A stretch of 64,000 nucleotides of DNA from Thalassospira sp. MCCC 1A01428 (lineage in GTDB: Bacteria; Pseudomonadota; Alphaproteobacteria; Rhodospirillales; Thalassospiraceae). Both the position numbers and the translations under genes were made by a program. A model generated the notes under the pieces. That model did no database searches. It was not told where the DNA came from and worked only from the letters and a program-made list of their open reading frames with translations. The stretch spans positions 1-64,000 of the forward strand of contig NZ_JFJZ01000006.1 in the NCBI RefSeq assembly GCF_002115825.1. Reading direction: 5' to 3'. This document shows, in pieces, positions 9,083 through 17,448 of this stretch; positions within the stretch are counted from its first letter, which is position 1; each line of letters begins with the position of its first letter.

Positions 9083-10015
9083 TTAACTGTCGGCGTGGGT
9101 CATGGCGCGACGCAGCGCAATAACGCCCAGCGCATATGCCAGCAACAAAACAAGCAACACAGCCGCAATGGCCGAGGCGTAACCAAAATCAAGGCGGCGG
9201 AAAGCCTGGGTGAAGATGTAGCTGGCGACGATCTGGGTTGAGTCAGCCGGGCCACCTTTGGTCATCACCACAATTAAATCGGCGAAATTGGCGATCCAGA
9301 TGGTGCGCAACATCAATGTGATGGCAATGGTCGGTGCCAAAAACGGTATGGTGATGCTGACAAATTGCTGGCGCGTTGTGGCACCGTCAATGGATGCGGC
9401 TTCGTATAATTCACCGGGAATGGATTGCAGGGCCGCCAGCAGGGTGATGGCAAAAAACGGAATACCGAACCAGATATTGGCAATGATCGGCCCCCACATT
9501 GCCAGATCGGGATCCGACAAAATGTTAAAAGGCGTATCCATAATGCCAAGGCTGGTAAGCCAGTGGGGCAGCGGACCCACAACGGGGTTAAACATCCATG
9601 CCCAATTAAGCCCGGACAGAAAGGTTGGCACGGCCCAGGGCAAAAACACCAGCGCCTGAACCAGCCTGCGGCCTGCAAACTGGCGATTAAGCAGCAATGC
9701 CAGAACCAGCCCCAGTGTAAACTGAAACGCCAGCGAGCCAAAGGTCCACCAGGCGGTATTGATCAGCGCGCCGAGAAACGCGCTGTCATGCATAAGGGCC
9801 TGAAAATGAGCCAGACCAACAAAACCGCCGCTAAACGGGTTCAGAATACGAATATCGCGAAAGGCATAGCTTAAGCCCAGAATAAGGGGCATCAGCATAA
9901 CCGCGATGATAAGCACCACGGCGGGCGAAACATAATAATAGGGTTCAAGTATGCCGGAAAGCCTGCGGGAAAATACGCCCCGCCTTGCGGCGGGACGTTT
10001 TCCGACATCAGTCAT
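9083..10015 (-). CDS. ABC transporter permease, CUT1 (MalF/UgpA type)
   Basis: Inner-membrane permease of about 310 residues with six predicted helices and the EAA loop ELYEAASIDGATTRQQFVSITIPFL. I place the start at the ATG ending at 10015 (MTDVGKRPAARR), 5 bp after the upstream stop, although its ribosome site is weak; in-frame ATGs at 10042 and 10075 would overlap the binding-protein gene. It pairs with the MalG-type permease to make the heterodimeric channel. Confidence 0.9.
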   Translation of the reverse strand: MTDVGKRPAARRGVFSRRLSGILEPYYYVSPAVVLIIAVMLMPLILGLSYAFRDIRILNPFSGGFVGLAHFQALMHDSAFLGALINTAWWTFGSLAFQFTLGLVLALLLNRQFAGRRLVQALVFLPWAVPTFLSGLNWAWMFNPVVGPLPHWLTSLGIMDTPFNILSDPDLAMWGPIIANIWFGIPFFAITLLAALQSIPGELYEAASIDGATTRQQFVSITIPFLAPTIAITLMLRTIWIANFADLIVVMTKGGPADSTQIVASYIFTQAFRRLDFGYASAIAAVLLVLLLAYALGVIALRRAMTHADS

Positions 10016-10020
10016 GTTGG

Positions 10021-11289
10021 TCACGGGTTTGTCGCCATCCATTTCTGCTGGGCCGGGGTCAGGTAATCGGCCCACTGTTTGCCCAGTTCTTCGGGGGTGA
10101 TGCGGCCCAGAAGGGCTTCCTGGCTGGTGCGGATCACCAGGGAATCTTTAAAGAACGCAAATTCTTCAAGATGGGTGGGCATCACGGTCGGATGGACATC
10201 GGGGTCCGAAAGTTCGGCAAACCAGCCTTTGAACTGGTCGGATGCAAAGAACGGATCGGATTCAGCCCCTTTGTAAATCGGCAACGCGCCAATGCGCTTG
10301 TTCCAGGTCAGGTTGGAATCCTTGCTTTCCAGATGCGAAATCAGTTTCCAGGCTTCGTCTTTATGCTCGCTGGATTTGAACATCGACCAACCGGCATAGC
10401 CAATGGTCGGGAATGCCTTGCCAGACGGGCCTTTGGGCATGGTGGTAATGCCGAAATCCTCGGCTTTCATGCGGCTGGAAATGGCGATCAGGGCGTCGGG
10501 GTCCTGGTCAAGCATGGCGCAGGTACCCGAATAGAACCCGGCGACAATTTCGTTAAAGCCCCAGTTCAGGCTGTCTTTCGGTGCCAGACCGTCTTTGTAA
10601 AGGTCGGTCAGGTATTTAAGACCCTTAACCCAGCCATCGGAATCAAAGGTGCTTTCGCCGTCCTTGGTGAAAAATTCGTTCGAGCCGGCCGCTGCCGCAC
10701 CAAACATCACCCAGCCGTTCAGGCCACCGGGGCCACCGCGCAGGCAATAGCCCGATTTGCCCGGCAAGGCTGAAACCTTTTTGGCGGCTTCGCGGAAATC
10801 TTCCAGTGTTTTGGGAACTTCGGTAACACCAGCTTCCTTGAACAGCTTTTTGTTATAGAACATGGCACGCAGATAGAAGCCGTAAGGCAGCATATAGGCT
10901 TCGTTGCCAGCCGAGCGGGCAAATTCAAGCGCGCGTGAATTCAGGTTTTCGGTGGCATCCCAGCCCTTAAGGTAAGGTTCCAGGCTTTCAAGTGCGCCGT
11001 TATTGGCATAAAGCGTTAGCCAGGTATCGGGCATTTCGACGACATCGGGCGTTTGACCGGCCGAAACCATGGTGGCGAATTTTTCAAATGCCTGTCCCCA
11101 GGGCAGTGAAGTGATCTCCACATTCACGCCGGGATTGGCATCTTCATATTCCTTGACCAGCGTTTTAAGGGTTTCGGTGCGGTCCGGGCTGGTGATGACT
11201 TCGACCAGCTTCAAGGTGGTATCGGCGTAGGCATTGCTGGCCAGCGCAAGCGAAGCTGCACCTGCCAGAATTGTTGTCTTCCAGTTCAT
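10021..11289 (-). CDS. Extracellular solute-binding protein, CUT1 family 1
   Basis: Periplasmic binding protein of 422 residues with a signal peptide ending near SNAYA-DT. The mature protein has the family 1 layout (LPWGQAFEKFATMVSAGQTPDVVEMPD, then RIGALPIYKG near the C-terminus). The ATG ending at 11289 has GGGGA upstream, unlike the longer in-frame start. Family 1 proteins bind mono- or oligosaccharides, polyols or glycerol-phosphate compounds. The ligand is not evident, and the linkage to a cystathionine-lyase-like enzyme hints at something other than a plain sugar. Confidence 0.93.
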   Translation of the reverse strand: MNWKTTILAGAASLALASNAYADTTLKLVEVITSPDRTETLKTLVKEYEDANPGVNVEITSLPWGQAFEKFATMVSAGQTPDVVEMPDTWLTLYANNGALESLEPYLKGWDATENLNSRALEFARSAGNEAYMLPYGFYLRAMFYNKKLFKEAGVTEVPKTLEDFREAAKKVSALPGKSGYCLRGGPGGLNGWVMFGAAAAGSNEFFTKDGESTFDSDGWVKGLKYLTDLYKDGLAPKDSLNWGFNEIVAGFYSGTCAMLDQDPDALIAISSRMKAEDFGITTMPKGPSGKAFPTIGYAGWSMFKSSEHKDEAWKLISHLESKDSNLTWNKRIGALPIYKGAESDPFFASDQFKGWFAELSDPDVHPTVMPTHLEEFAFFKDSLVIRTSQEALLGRITPEELGKQWADYLTPAQQKWMATNP

Positions 11290-11321
11290 GTGAAGTCCCC
11301 TGTTAATGGACGTTTTGTTAT

Positions 11322-12494
11322 TTAAAGGGCGGCATCGATGGCAGCAGACAGATCCGACCAAAGGTCTTCTGCATCCTCAAGGCCGATATGCAGGCGAACC
11401 AGGTTTTCAGGCACGCCAAAGCGCAGTGCCGAATTTGGCCCGCCGACCTGTGCCCGCGAAACCAGTGCAGGCACAACCAGGCTTTCATGCCCGCCCCAAC
11501 TGACCCCGATTTTGAAAATGCCCAGGGCATCGCAAAAATTCGGGATGTTGACACGGGGTGAAAATTCAAACGAAAACAGTCCCGATGCGCCGGTTAAGCC
11601 GTCGGGCAGATTGCGGCCCAATGTCGGGTGATGAACGGCAACGACCTCGGGGTGGTCGGCAAGTTTTTGGGCAATGGCAAGGCCCGAGCGCTGATGTTCG
11701 CGCATGCGGGCAGGAAGCGTGCGCAACCCGCGCAACAAAAGCCAGGCATCAAAAGCCGAAAGTTTACTGCCCAGATAAGGCAAAATCTGCCCGCGCAAAC
11801 GACCGATAAATTCGTTGTTCGATGCCACAACCCCGGCGACCACATCACTATGTCCGCCAAGATATTTTGATGCCGAATGAATAACAACATCGCAGCCCAG
11901 CTTTGCCGGTTGCTGAAATACCGGCGAAGCCCAGCTGTTATCAATCATGGAAATCGCACTGTGTTTGCGGGCGATTTCGCATAGTTTGGCGATATCGTGA
12001 ACATGGAATGTCCAGGATGTCGGGCTTTCAAGGTAAAGCAGCTTTGCGCCGGGCAGGGCCTTGTCCACGGCGTCGGGATCGCGGCCATCAACATAATCGA
12101 CCGTAACGTTAAGGTCCTTGAGCATCATTTCAAAGAAACGATAGGCATCAGGGTAGATATGCTCGACCGCGACAATACGGTCGCCGGGTTTTACCACCGA
12201 GAGAACCGATGCCGAAATGGCGGCCATGCCACTGCCAAAACCAAGGGCGTCTTCGGTTTTTTCCAGTTTGGCGATTTTTTCTTCAAAGGCGCGGACCGTC
12301 GGGTTCAGGCCGCGACTGTAAACGGGGCGGACTTTTTTACCGGCATAGGTATCGGCCATGTCGGTGAAGGATTCAAAAACAAACAGCGAGTTTTGAAAAA
12401 TCGGCGGCACAACCGCATTGCCAAAATGGGTTTGATCATAGGCAACGACAGTTGACGGGGAAGACGTAACGACGGGGGGCTTATTGGTGTTCAT
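11322..12494 (-). CDS. Cys/Met-metabolism PLP enzyme, cystathionine beta-lyase-like
   Basis: Cytosolic PLP enzyme of 390 residues, the normal length. It shows the PVYSRGLNPTVRAFEEKIAKLE entry, GFGSGMAAISASVLS cofactor loop, and SASKYLGGHSDVV carrying the PLP lysine. The family cleaves C-S bonds (cystathionine beta-lyase, methionine gamma-lyase) or does sulfhydrylation; the GGHSDVVAG segment and the C-terminal GVSWGGHESLV are most like the beta-lyase branch. Its start overlaps the end of the regulator gene by 14 bp, and the binding-protein gene follows after 32 bp, so it belongs to the transporter operon. That makes a catabolic role on an imported sulfur-containing compound plausible rather than housekeeping methionine synthesis. 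Confidence 0.88.
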   Translation of the reverse strand: MNTNKPPVVTSSPSTVVAYDQTHFGNAVVPPIFQNSLFVFESFTDMADTYAGKKVRPVYSRGLNPTVRAFEEKIAKLEKTEDALGFGSGMAAISASVLSVVKPGDRIVAVEHIYPDAYRFFEMMLKDLNVTVDYVDGRDPDAVDKALPGAKLLYLESPTSWTFHVHDIAKLCEIARKHSAISMIDNSWASPVFQQPAKLGCDVVIHSASKYLGGHSDVVAGVVASNNEFIGRLRGQILPYLGSKLSAFDAWLLLRGLRTLPARMREHQRSGLAIAQKLADHPEVVAVHHPTLGRNLPDGLTGASGLFSFEFSPRVNIPNFCDALGIFKIGVSWGGHESLVVPALVSRAQVGGPNSALRFGVPENLVRLHIGLEDAEDLWSDLSAAIDAAL

Positions 12495-13230
12495 TGGACA
12501 TTCTCACGATGTCGTTTTCAACGACTTCCAGGATGGCGAGGGTATGCTGCCGGGCGCTTTCGGGGTCGCGCCGTTCGATGGCGTCAAACAGCATGCGGTG
12601 AAATTCAAACGAATCCCGGGCAAAATCGGGGCGATTAAACGGGATGGAAAAGAACGATTCAAAAGCTTCGCGCATTTGACCCAGCAATTGTTCAAACAGC
12701 GGGTTTCCTGCGGCCTTATAGATTGACAGGTGAAACACAAGGTCGGCCTGGCCGGCCGTGCCTTCGCGTAAATGTTCGGCCTCCATTGCGTCTAGGGCTG
12801 TGCGCATTTCCTCGATATCTTCGGGGGATGCACGTTTGGCGGCCAAAACGCTGGCCTCGCATTCCAGCCCACGGCGAACTTCGAGCGTTTGCAGCAGGCC
12901 GTCGCGCTGGGTGGCAATGGAAAGCGGCATGTAAACGGTTTGTTCCGTGACCGATCGTTTCAGATAGGTGCCGGACCCACGGCGAATTTCAACAATGCCC
13001 AGGGCCTGCATATGGCCAATAGCCTCGCGGATGCTGGATCGGCCAACCTGAAGGCCCGCCATTAATTCGCGTTCCGGCGGCAGACGGTCGCCGGGTTTCA
13101 AGTTGGTTTGAACGATAAAGCCGGTCAGCGCTTCCAAAATTGCATCGCGGCGTCCCGATGATGCAATGGGCGTAAAGCCGGTTGCCGTTATGTCTGCCAC
13201 ACTTTGATCCCTGATTTGTCGGTTATGCAT
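12481..13230 (-). CDS. GntR-family regulator, FadR subfamily
   Basis: DNA-binding repressor or activator of 249 residues. An N-terminal winged helix (LKPGDRLPPERELMAGLQVGRSSIREAIGHMQALGIVEIRRGSGTYL) is followed by an all-helical FCD effector domain with the metal-ligand-like pattern DLVFHLSIYKAAGNPLFEQL and EFHRMLFDAI. It is the first gene of the operon and so probably autoregulates the lyase and transporter. The region upstream holds a direct repeat TCAGAC-G-TCAGAC (13265-13277) that could be part of the operator. Confidence 0.92.
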   Translation of the reverse strand: MHNRQIRDQSVADITATGFTPIASSGRRDAILEALTGFIVQTNLKPGDRLPPERELMAGLQVGRSSIREAIGHMQALGIVEIRRGSGTYLKRSVTEQTVYMPLSIATQRDGLLQTLEVRRGLECEASVLAAKRASPEDIEEMRTALDAMEAEHLREGTAGQADLVFHLSIYKAAGNPLFEQLLGQMREAFESFFSIPFNRPDFARDSFEFHRMLFDAIERRDPESARQHTLAILEVVENDIVRMSNEHQ

Positions 13231-13677
13231 CCTTGTCGGGCATATCTGGTATGCCGTCGGACATCAGACGTCAGACCAATTTGAGCAATGGGAAAGAGCG
13301 TGTCAAGATTAATGAAAGTTCACGACTGTTTTTTAATGATTTGCGAAAGAAAATTACAAGATGGCATGTGACAGGTGTGTATGGGGTTGCCGTGGATTTG
13401 GTGAGAAATATCACGGCAACAGCCCCTGAAAAGCGTTTCGCACCCGGGGTTGGCCTTGCTGCGTGCGGGCAGGCAGAGAGGGGCGCATGCGCCGGGATCG
13501 AGGTGGATTCGCACCCGCGCATGGCAAGCGTTTGGTGCGACGATGGGCGATGCCCCCGCCACGGGGCGTGGTTTTCTTGCGGGTTGTGCGCAATATAAAA
13601 GCCTGCCCCCGGCTGTTGCGAATGGGAGCAGGCTTTGAGAAAGGTTGCAGGCTAATCTGGTAAAAGCAGCTGAAATG
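13231..13677. other. Intergenic region upstream of the GntR gene
   Basis: This 447-bp gap holds the promoter of the GntR operon on its left and a terminator-like hairpin on its right. Several open frames of 60-120 residues overlap each other on both strands and none has recognisable features or a ribosome site, so I call no gene. Confidence 0.5.
13598..13636 (-). terminator. Terminator-like hairpin
   Basis: AAAGCCTGC (13598-13606) pairs with GCAGGCTTT (13628-13636), with further CCC/GGG pairing inside. On the minus strand it runs into TTTTATATTG. It lies 42 bp past the stop of the exported protein gene. Confidence 0.6.
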
Positions 13678-14868
13678 CTAGCTGCCCGGCCGCGACATTA
13701 CGGTAACGCCGTTTACCGTGATGCGGCCATCGGTCAGCAATTGCAGCTTATATTTGCTTGTGCCCTGGTTGCCGGGTTTGCCTGCTGCCAGGCCGTCGAC
13801 GGCGGGCGGGAAAAGTGCGCCAAGGATGGTGGGACTTTTCGGGGTTCCCAAAAGATATTCCAGCTGGTCGCGTCCGATCAGGTCAAGGTCCAGTAACCCC
13901 TTAAAGCCATAGGCGGCCTTTTCCTGTGGTATGAACTGGCCTGTTCCGGCAGCTTCAAGGTTGCGGCTTTCGACATACAGGTTTTCAACATCAATCGGTT
14001 TGCCGGTTTTCAGGGCTTCGTGCCACAGGGCATTGGCAATGTTGTTGCGCACCAGTGCCGGGCGCATTCCTGACAGAAGGTCGGTTAAGCCCTGTTGCAA
14101 TATCGGGCGGGCCTTTGTCCATTGAATGCCGGTGGCGTGGCCCGACAGGCGCACCGTGCGCGGCTGAAACAGGCCGGGCACCCACATGCCGTCATGGGTA
14201 TAGTCAAGGCGGGTGGTGCCGTCATTATCGGGATACAGCGATAGTTCGGCTGATTTCATCGCCCCCATTTTTTCGCGGTTGGGGCCTGTCCATTCTGCGT
14301 CGCGCCAGGCAAGGTCAACCTTGCGCGGCAGCCACGAAATTTTCAGATCGCTGAGCAACCAGTGCTGGCGCGAAACCGGTTCGTCGGCGCCAAGGAAATT
14401 GGCAAGGCCGGTAAAACCCTCCGGGCTTTGCGTTTGTGTGTTCCAGGTCACTGTGCCACGCGCATTATGCATGGTCAGGTTCCGCTGATTAATGGTTTCC
14501 TGTGCGCTGATGCGGGCCTGTTCAGGCAGATTGAAATCGATGTTGACATAACGGGGGGTGTTTTTGTCGTCATTAACGTTGATCGCGACATTGTTTATTA
14601 CAAGGTCGCGGTCACCTTCGTATCCGCCCAGGGGCACATGAACATTATCGTAACGAAAACGGGCAATGCCGTTGTCGCTGGTGGCAGATGTTTCAGTTGC
14701 CGTAACATCATGTTGCGCCATGATTTTTTGCAAAATCTGGCGGGCCTTGGCAACATCCATGGCCGAGGCGATACCGGGCATGGCAAGCATCGCGGCAGTC
14801 AGGCACAAAAAGGCCGTTAACCGGGGTGTTTTGCTGCCGGGTCGAAATCGAAAAACGGCCTTGTTCAT
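13678..14868 (-). CDS. Exported protein of unknown function
   Basis: Protein of 396 residues with a clear signal peptide: basic start, hydrophobic TAFLCLTAAMLAMPG and likely cleavage after IASA. The mature part is a long beta-rich domain with repeated short polar strands and no membrane segment. The C-terminus (LLTDGRITVNGVTV) recalls alphaproteobacterial periplasmic proteins annotated DUF945 or DUF2125, but I cannot assign a family with confidence. It stands alone, with a hairpin after it and a 610-bp gene-free region before it. Envelope location is well supported; function unknown. Confidence 0.75.
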   Translation of the reverse strand: MNKAVFRFRPGSKTPRLTAFLCLTAAMLAMPGIASAMDVAKARQILQKIMAQHDVTATETSATSDNGIARFRYDNVHVPLGGYEGDRDLVINNVAINVNDDKNTPRYVNIDFNLPEQARISAQETINQRNLTMHNARGTVTWNTQTQSPEGFTGLANFLGADEPVSRQHWLLSDLKISWLPRKVDLAWRDAEWTGPNREKMGAMKSAELSLYPDNDGTTRLDYTHDGMWVPGLFQPRTVRLSGHATGIQWTKARPILQQGLTDLLSGMRPALVRNNIANALWHEALKTGKPIDVENLYVESRNLEAAGTGQFIPQEKAAYGFKGLLDLDLIGRDQLEYLLGTPKSPTILGALFPPAVDGLAAGKPGNQGTSKYKLQLLTDGRITVNGVTVMSRPGS

Positions 14869-15478
14869 GTATATCGTCTCGCTGGTCGTGAAGGAACGAA
14901 TGCGAAGATATTGCAGGATTTTGGTAAAGATGGGGCAGTCCCGCTTTTGGGGCGTGTCACGATGTTGTGAAAACTCGTATGTTATTATTTCTGGCGCGCC
15001 GGTTTTTTAAACAGAATGATGGCGTTTGGCGACATAAAGGCATGCTGGCATAGCCCATAAATCGGAATGTCGCGTTTTGATGTGCAACAGGACGGGCATA
15101 CACGACCGATTTTGCCCGACAGGACGCGCGGACGACGCATGTATGACACCTTGCGCGAAAGACTGGTGACGATGGCCTATTTTGGCGGCGACGCGTTATT
15201 TTTTGGCCCGCGCGCGCGGGCATAAAAGATGGCAAGCTGTTATTAAATGATGTGTCGGCGGGTTTTGGGAAAGAAATACAGGCGCGCGGCATTTCAGTGC
15301 GCAGGTGCCCCTTGCGTATCAGGTTGCATATCGGGGCTTTACGGGATGAGCATGAGTTTGAAAAGCGGGCAGGGGGCCGGGGATGACAGATAATTGTAAT
15401 TTAATTTTGCGTTGCAATATATGCGGGTGTGCTAGACTTTTTTTGATGTCGAATTGCGCAGGGATGCCTTTGCCTGTT
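14869..15478. other. 610-bp region without a convincing gene
   Basis: The left end must hold the promoter of the exported-protein gene. A 111-residue minus-strand frame (14957-15292) is rich in Arg, Cys and Pro, has no ribosome site and looks spurious. I see no strong hairpin, repeat or RNA-gene signature here; a small RNA cannot be excluded. Confidence 0.4.
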
Positions 15479-16123
15479 TTACTTCGGATGGGGGGAAATG
15501 CCGTTGAACAGCAAGTCAACCAGCTGGTTGGCGGCTTTGACGATTTCGTCTTGTGACGGGATGTATGGTGGAACCCGTTCAATGACAGTATCGCGCCATT
15601 GTCCCTGAATCATGGACAGGAACATTTTGGCGGTAAATTCAGGGTCGGGAACGTGCAATGTACCTATGTTATTGTGGTGGCGAAAAAAGGAAACAATACC
15701 TTCCGTAACCAGTTTGGGGCCGCTTTCCATAAAGGCTTCGCGGATGCCGGGGAACTGATCCATCTCTTGCTGAAGAAAGCTCATGAGGCGGATGGATTCC
15801 TCGTCCAGACATTTGGTGGTCATGATGATTGTGAAATTCAGCAGCGCGTCGCGCGGGGGGGCGTCTAAAACAAGGGATGTTTGCAGGATTTCGGAAAATT
15901 CCTGACACTTTTCGGTCACCACCGATGCGATAAGACCATCTTTGCCACCAAACGCTTCGTACAGGGTGGTGCGGGAACCACCGGAACGCGAGATAACATC
16001 GTTTAACGTGACAGCAGCAAAACCTTTGGTCGACAGGATTTCCCATGTGGCATCCATCATGGCCCGACGCCGGGCTTCTCCACGGGAATTCTGTTTTGAA
16101 ACTGGTTGTAGACTGTCGCTCAT
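15479..16123 (-). CDS. TetR-family regulator of the adjacent RND pump
   Basis: Regulator of 214 residues from the ATG ending at 16123 (MSDSLQPVSKQ); a longer in-frame start at 16171 would run into the operator palindrome. The N-terminal helix-turn-helix is MMDATWEILSTKGFAAVTLNDV with SRTTLYEAFGGKDGLIASVV, typical of the AcrR group. The C-terminal ligand domain resembles those with the TetR_C_7-like arrangement. It is divergent from the efflux genes, so it probably represses them and itself until a drug-like ligand binds. Confidence 0.9.
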   Translation of the reverse strand: MSDSLQPVSKQNSRGEARRRAMMDATWEILSTKGFAAVTLNDVISRSGGSRTTLYEAFGGKDGLIASVVTEKCQEFSEILQTSLVLDAPPRDALLNFTIIMTTKCLDEESIRLMSFLQQEMDQFPGIREAFMESGPKLVTEGIVSFFRHHNNIGTLHVPDPEFTAKMFLSMIQGQWRDTVIERVPPYIPSQDEIVKAANQLVDLLFNGISPHPK

Positions 16124-16173
16124 GATTTTAACGGGCCTTATCTTTTTGGGGCTTGCTTCGGCACTGCACAATA

Positions 16174-16189
16174 TGTACTGTACAGTACA
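16174..16189. promoter_or_regulatory. Perfect palindromic operator for the TetR regulator
   Basis: TGTACTGTACAGTACA is a perfect 16-bp palindrome midway between the divergent TetR and RND genes. The overlapping repeat of the ACTGTACAG unit could allow two dimers. Position and symmetry make it the likely TetR binding site. Confidence 0.75.
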
Positions 16190-16257
16190 GTATTATTTAA
16201 AGCAATGGCAATGCTGATTCAACGGCTTTGCATTTCGGGACTGGAAGGAAGAAAATT

Positions 16258-17436
16258 TTGTCGGTTCGTTCTTGTCTAAAAGCTGCCTGTCTGGCGGCAA
16301 TGGTGATTTCTGTTGCTGCATGCGACGAACAAAAGGGCGGTGGCGATGCTGCGGCCCAGCAGGCACCTGCAACCCAGGTAAATTTTGTCGAGGTGCAACC
16401 TCAGACAATTGACCTGGTTGCGGAATTGCCGGGCCGTACCGTGGCATCACGCAAGGCAGATGTGCGCCCGCAGGTGGACGGTATCATCAAGGAACGTAAT
16501 TTCACAGAAGGTGCGACCGTGAAGGCGGGGCAGCAACTTTATCAGATTGACCAAAGTGTTTATCTGGCCAATCTGGATGCGGCAAAGGCTGAACTGGCGC
16601 GTGCGCAGGCAACGCTGGACCAGGCAACCAAAACCCGCGCGCGTTATGACAAGCTGATCAAGACCCAGGCGGTTAGTGAACAGGCCCGTGATGATGCGGT
16701 TGCCGCAGAAGCACAAGGCAAGGCCAGTGTTGCATCGGCCCGTGCCCAGATTGATCAGGCGCGCATTAACCTGGAATACACCACCGTAACAGCCCCGATC
16801 CCCGGCAAGATCGGCGCATCGACGGTCACCGAAGGGGCGCTGGTAACGGCAAACCAGGAGATGGCGCTGGCAACGATTACCCAGCTTGACCCGATTTATG
16901 TCGATGTCACCCAGGCGGGTGGTCGTCTGATGCGGATCAATCAGGGGATTGCATCGGGCCGGATCAAAAGCACGGCGGGCGACGATGGCGTTGATGTTCG
17001 CCTTGTTCTGGATTCAACCGGTGACAAATATGCCCATGTCGGCAAATTGCAGTTTTCGGATGTGACAGTGAATGAAACCACTGGCACCGTGCGTTTGCGG
17101 GCTGTTTTCGATAACCCGGAACAGATTTTGCTGCCCGGTATGTTTGTTCGGGCCTTTGTTGGCCAGGGTGAACTCGAAGATGCCTATCTGGTGCCGCAGC
17201 GTGCAGTCATGCGTCGCCCGGACGGATCGGCCTATGTCTTCACCATCAAGTCCGACAATACCGTCGAAGCCAGGGCACTGACGATTGAGCAGTCCAAGGG
17301 CGATGACTGGGTTGTGACAAAGGGACTGAACCCCGGAGACCACATCATTGTCGATGGCTTGCAGCGCGTTGGCCCCGGCGCACCGGTAACACCGGTTGCG
17401 GCAAAGGGCGACGATGCACAGCCGGCATCCCGGTAA
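16258..17436 (+). CDS. RND efflux periplasmic adaptor (AcrA/MexA type), lipoprotein
   Basis: Membrane-fusion subunit of 392 residues. I choose the TTG at 16258: GGAAGGAAG precedes it, and the resulting N-terminus is a lipoprotein signal with lipobox VAAC near residue 22 (SVRSCLKAACLAAMVISVAAC). An alternative TTG start lies at 16228. It has the biotinyl-lipoyl segment ADVRPQVDGIIKERNFTEGATVKAGQQLYQID, an alpha-helical hairpin rich in Ala and Gln, and the beta-barrel part TVTAPIPGKIGAS. It is 12 bp upstream of the pump gene and forms an operon with it. Confidence 0.93.
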   Translation: MSVRSCLKAACLAAMVISVAACDEQKGGGDAAAQQAPATQVNFVEVQPQTIDLVAELPGRTVASRKADVRPQVDGIIKERNFTEGATVKAGQQLYQIDQSVYLANLDAAKAELARAQATLDQATKTRARYDKLIKTQAVSEQARDDAVAAEAQGKASVASARAQIDQARINLEYTTVTAPIPGKIGASTVTEGALVTANQEMALATITQLDPIYVDVTQAGGRLMRINQGIASGRIKSTAGDDGVDVRLVLDSTGDKYAHVGKLQFSDVTVNETTGTVRLRAVFDNPEQILLPGMFVRAFVGQGELEDAYLVPQRAVMRRPDGSAYVFTIKSDNTVEARALTIEQSKGDDWVVTKGLNPGDHIIVDGLQRVGPGAPVTPVAAKGDDAQPASR

Positions 17437-17448
17437 GGATAGTATCTG

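Noticed and set aside
13233..13598. A 121-residue plus-strand frame in the gap before the GntR gene
   Set aside because: Overlaps other frames on both strands, lacks a ribosome site and has a Cys/Gly/Arg-rich low-information sequence.
14957..15292. A 111-residue minus-strand frame in the 610-bp gap
   Set aside because: Arg/Cys/Pro/Ser-rich composition with no recognisable features or start signals.
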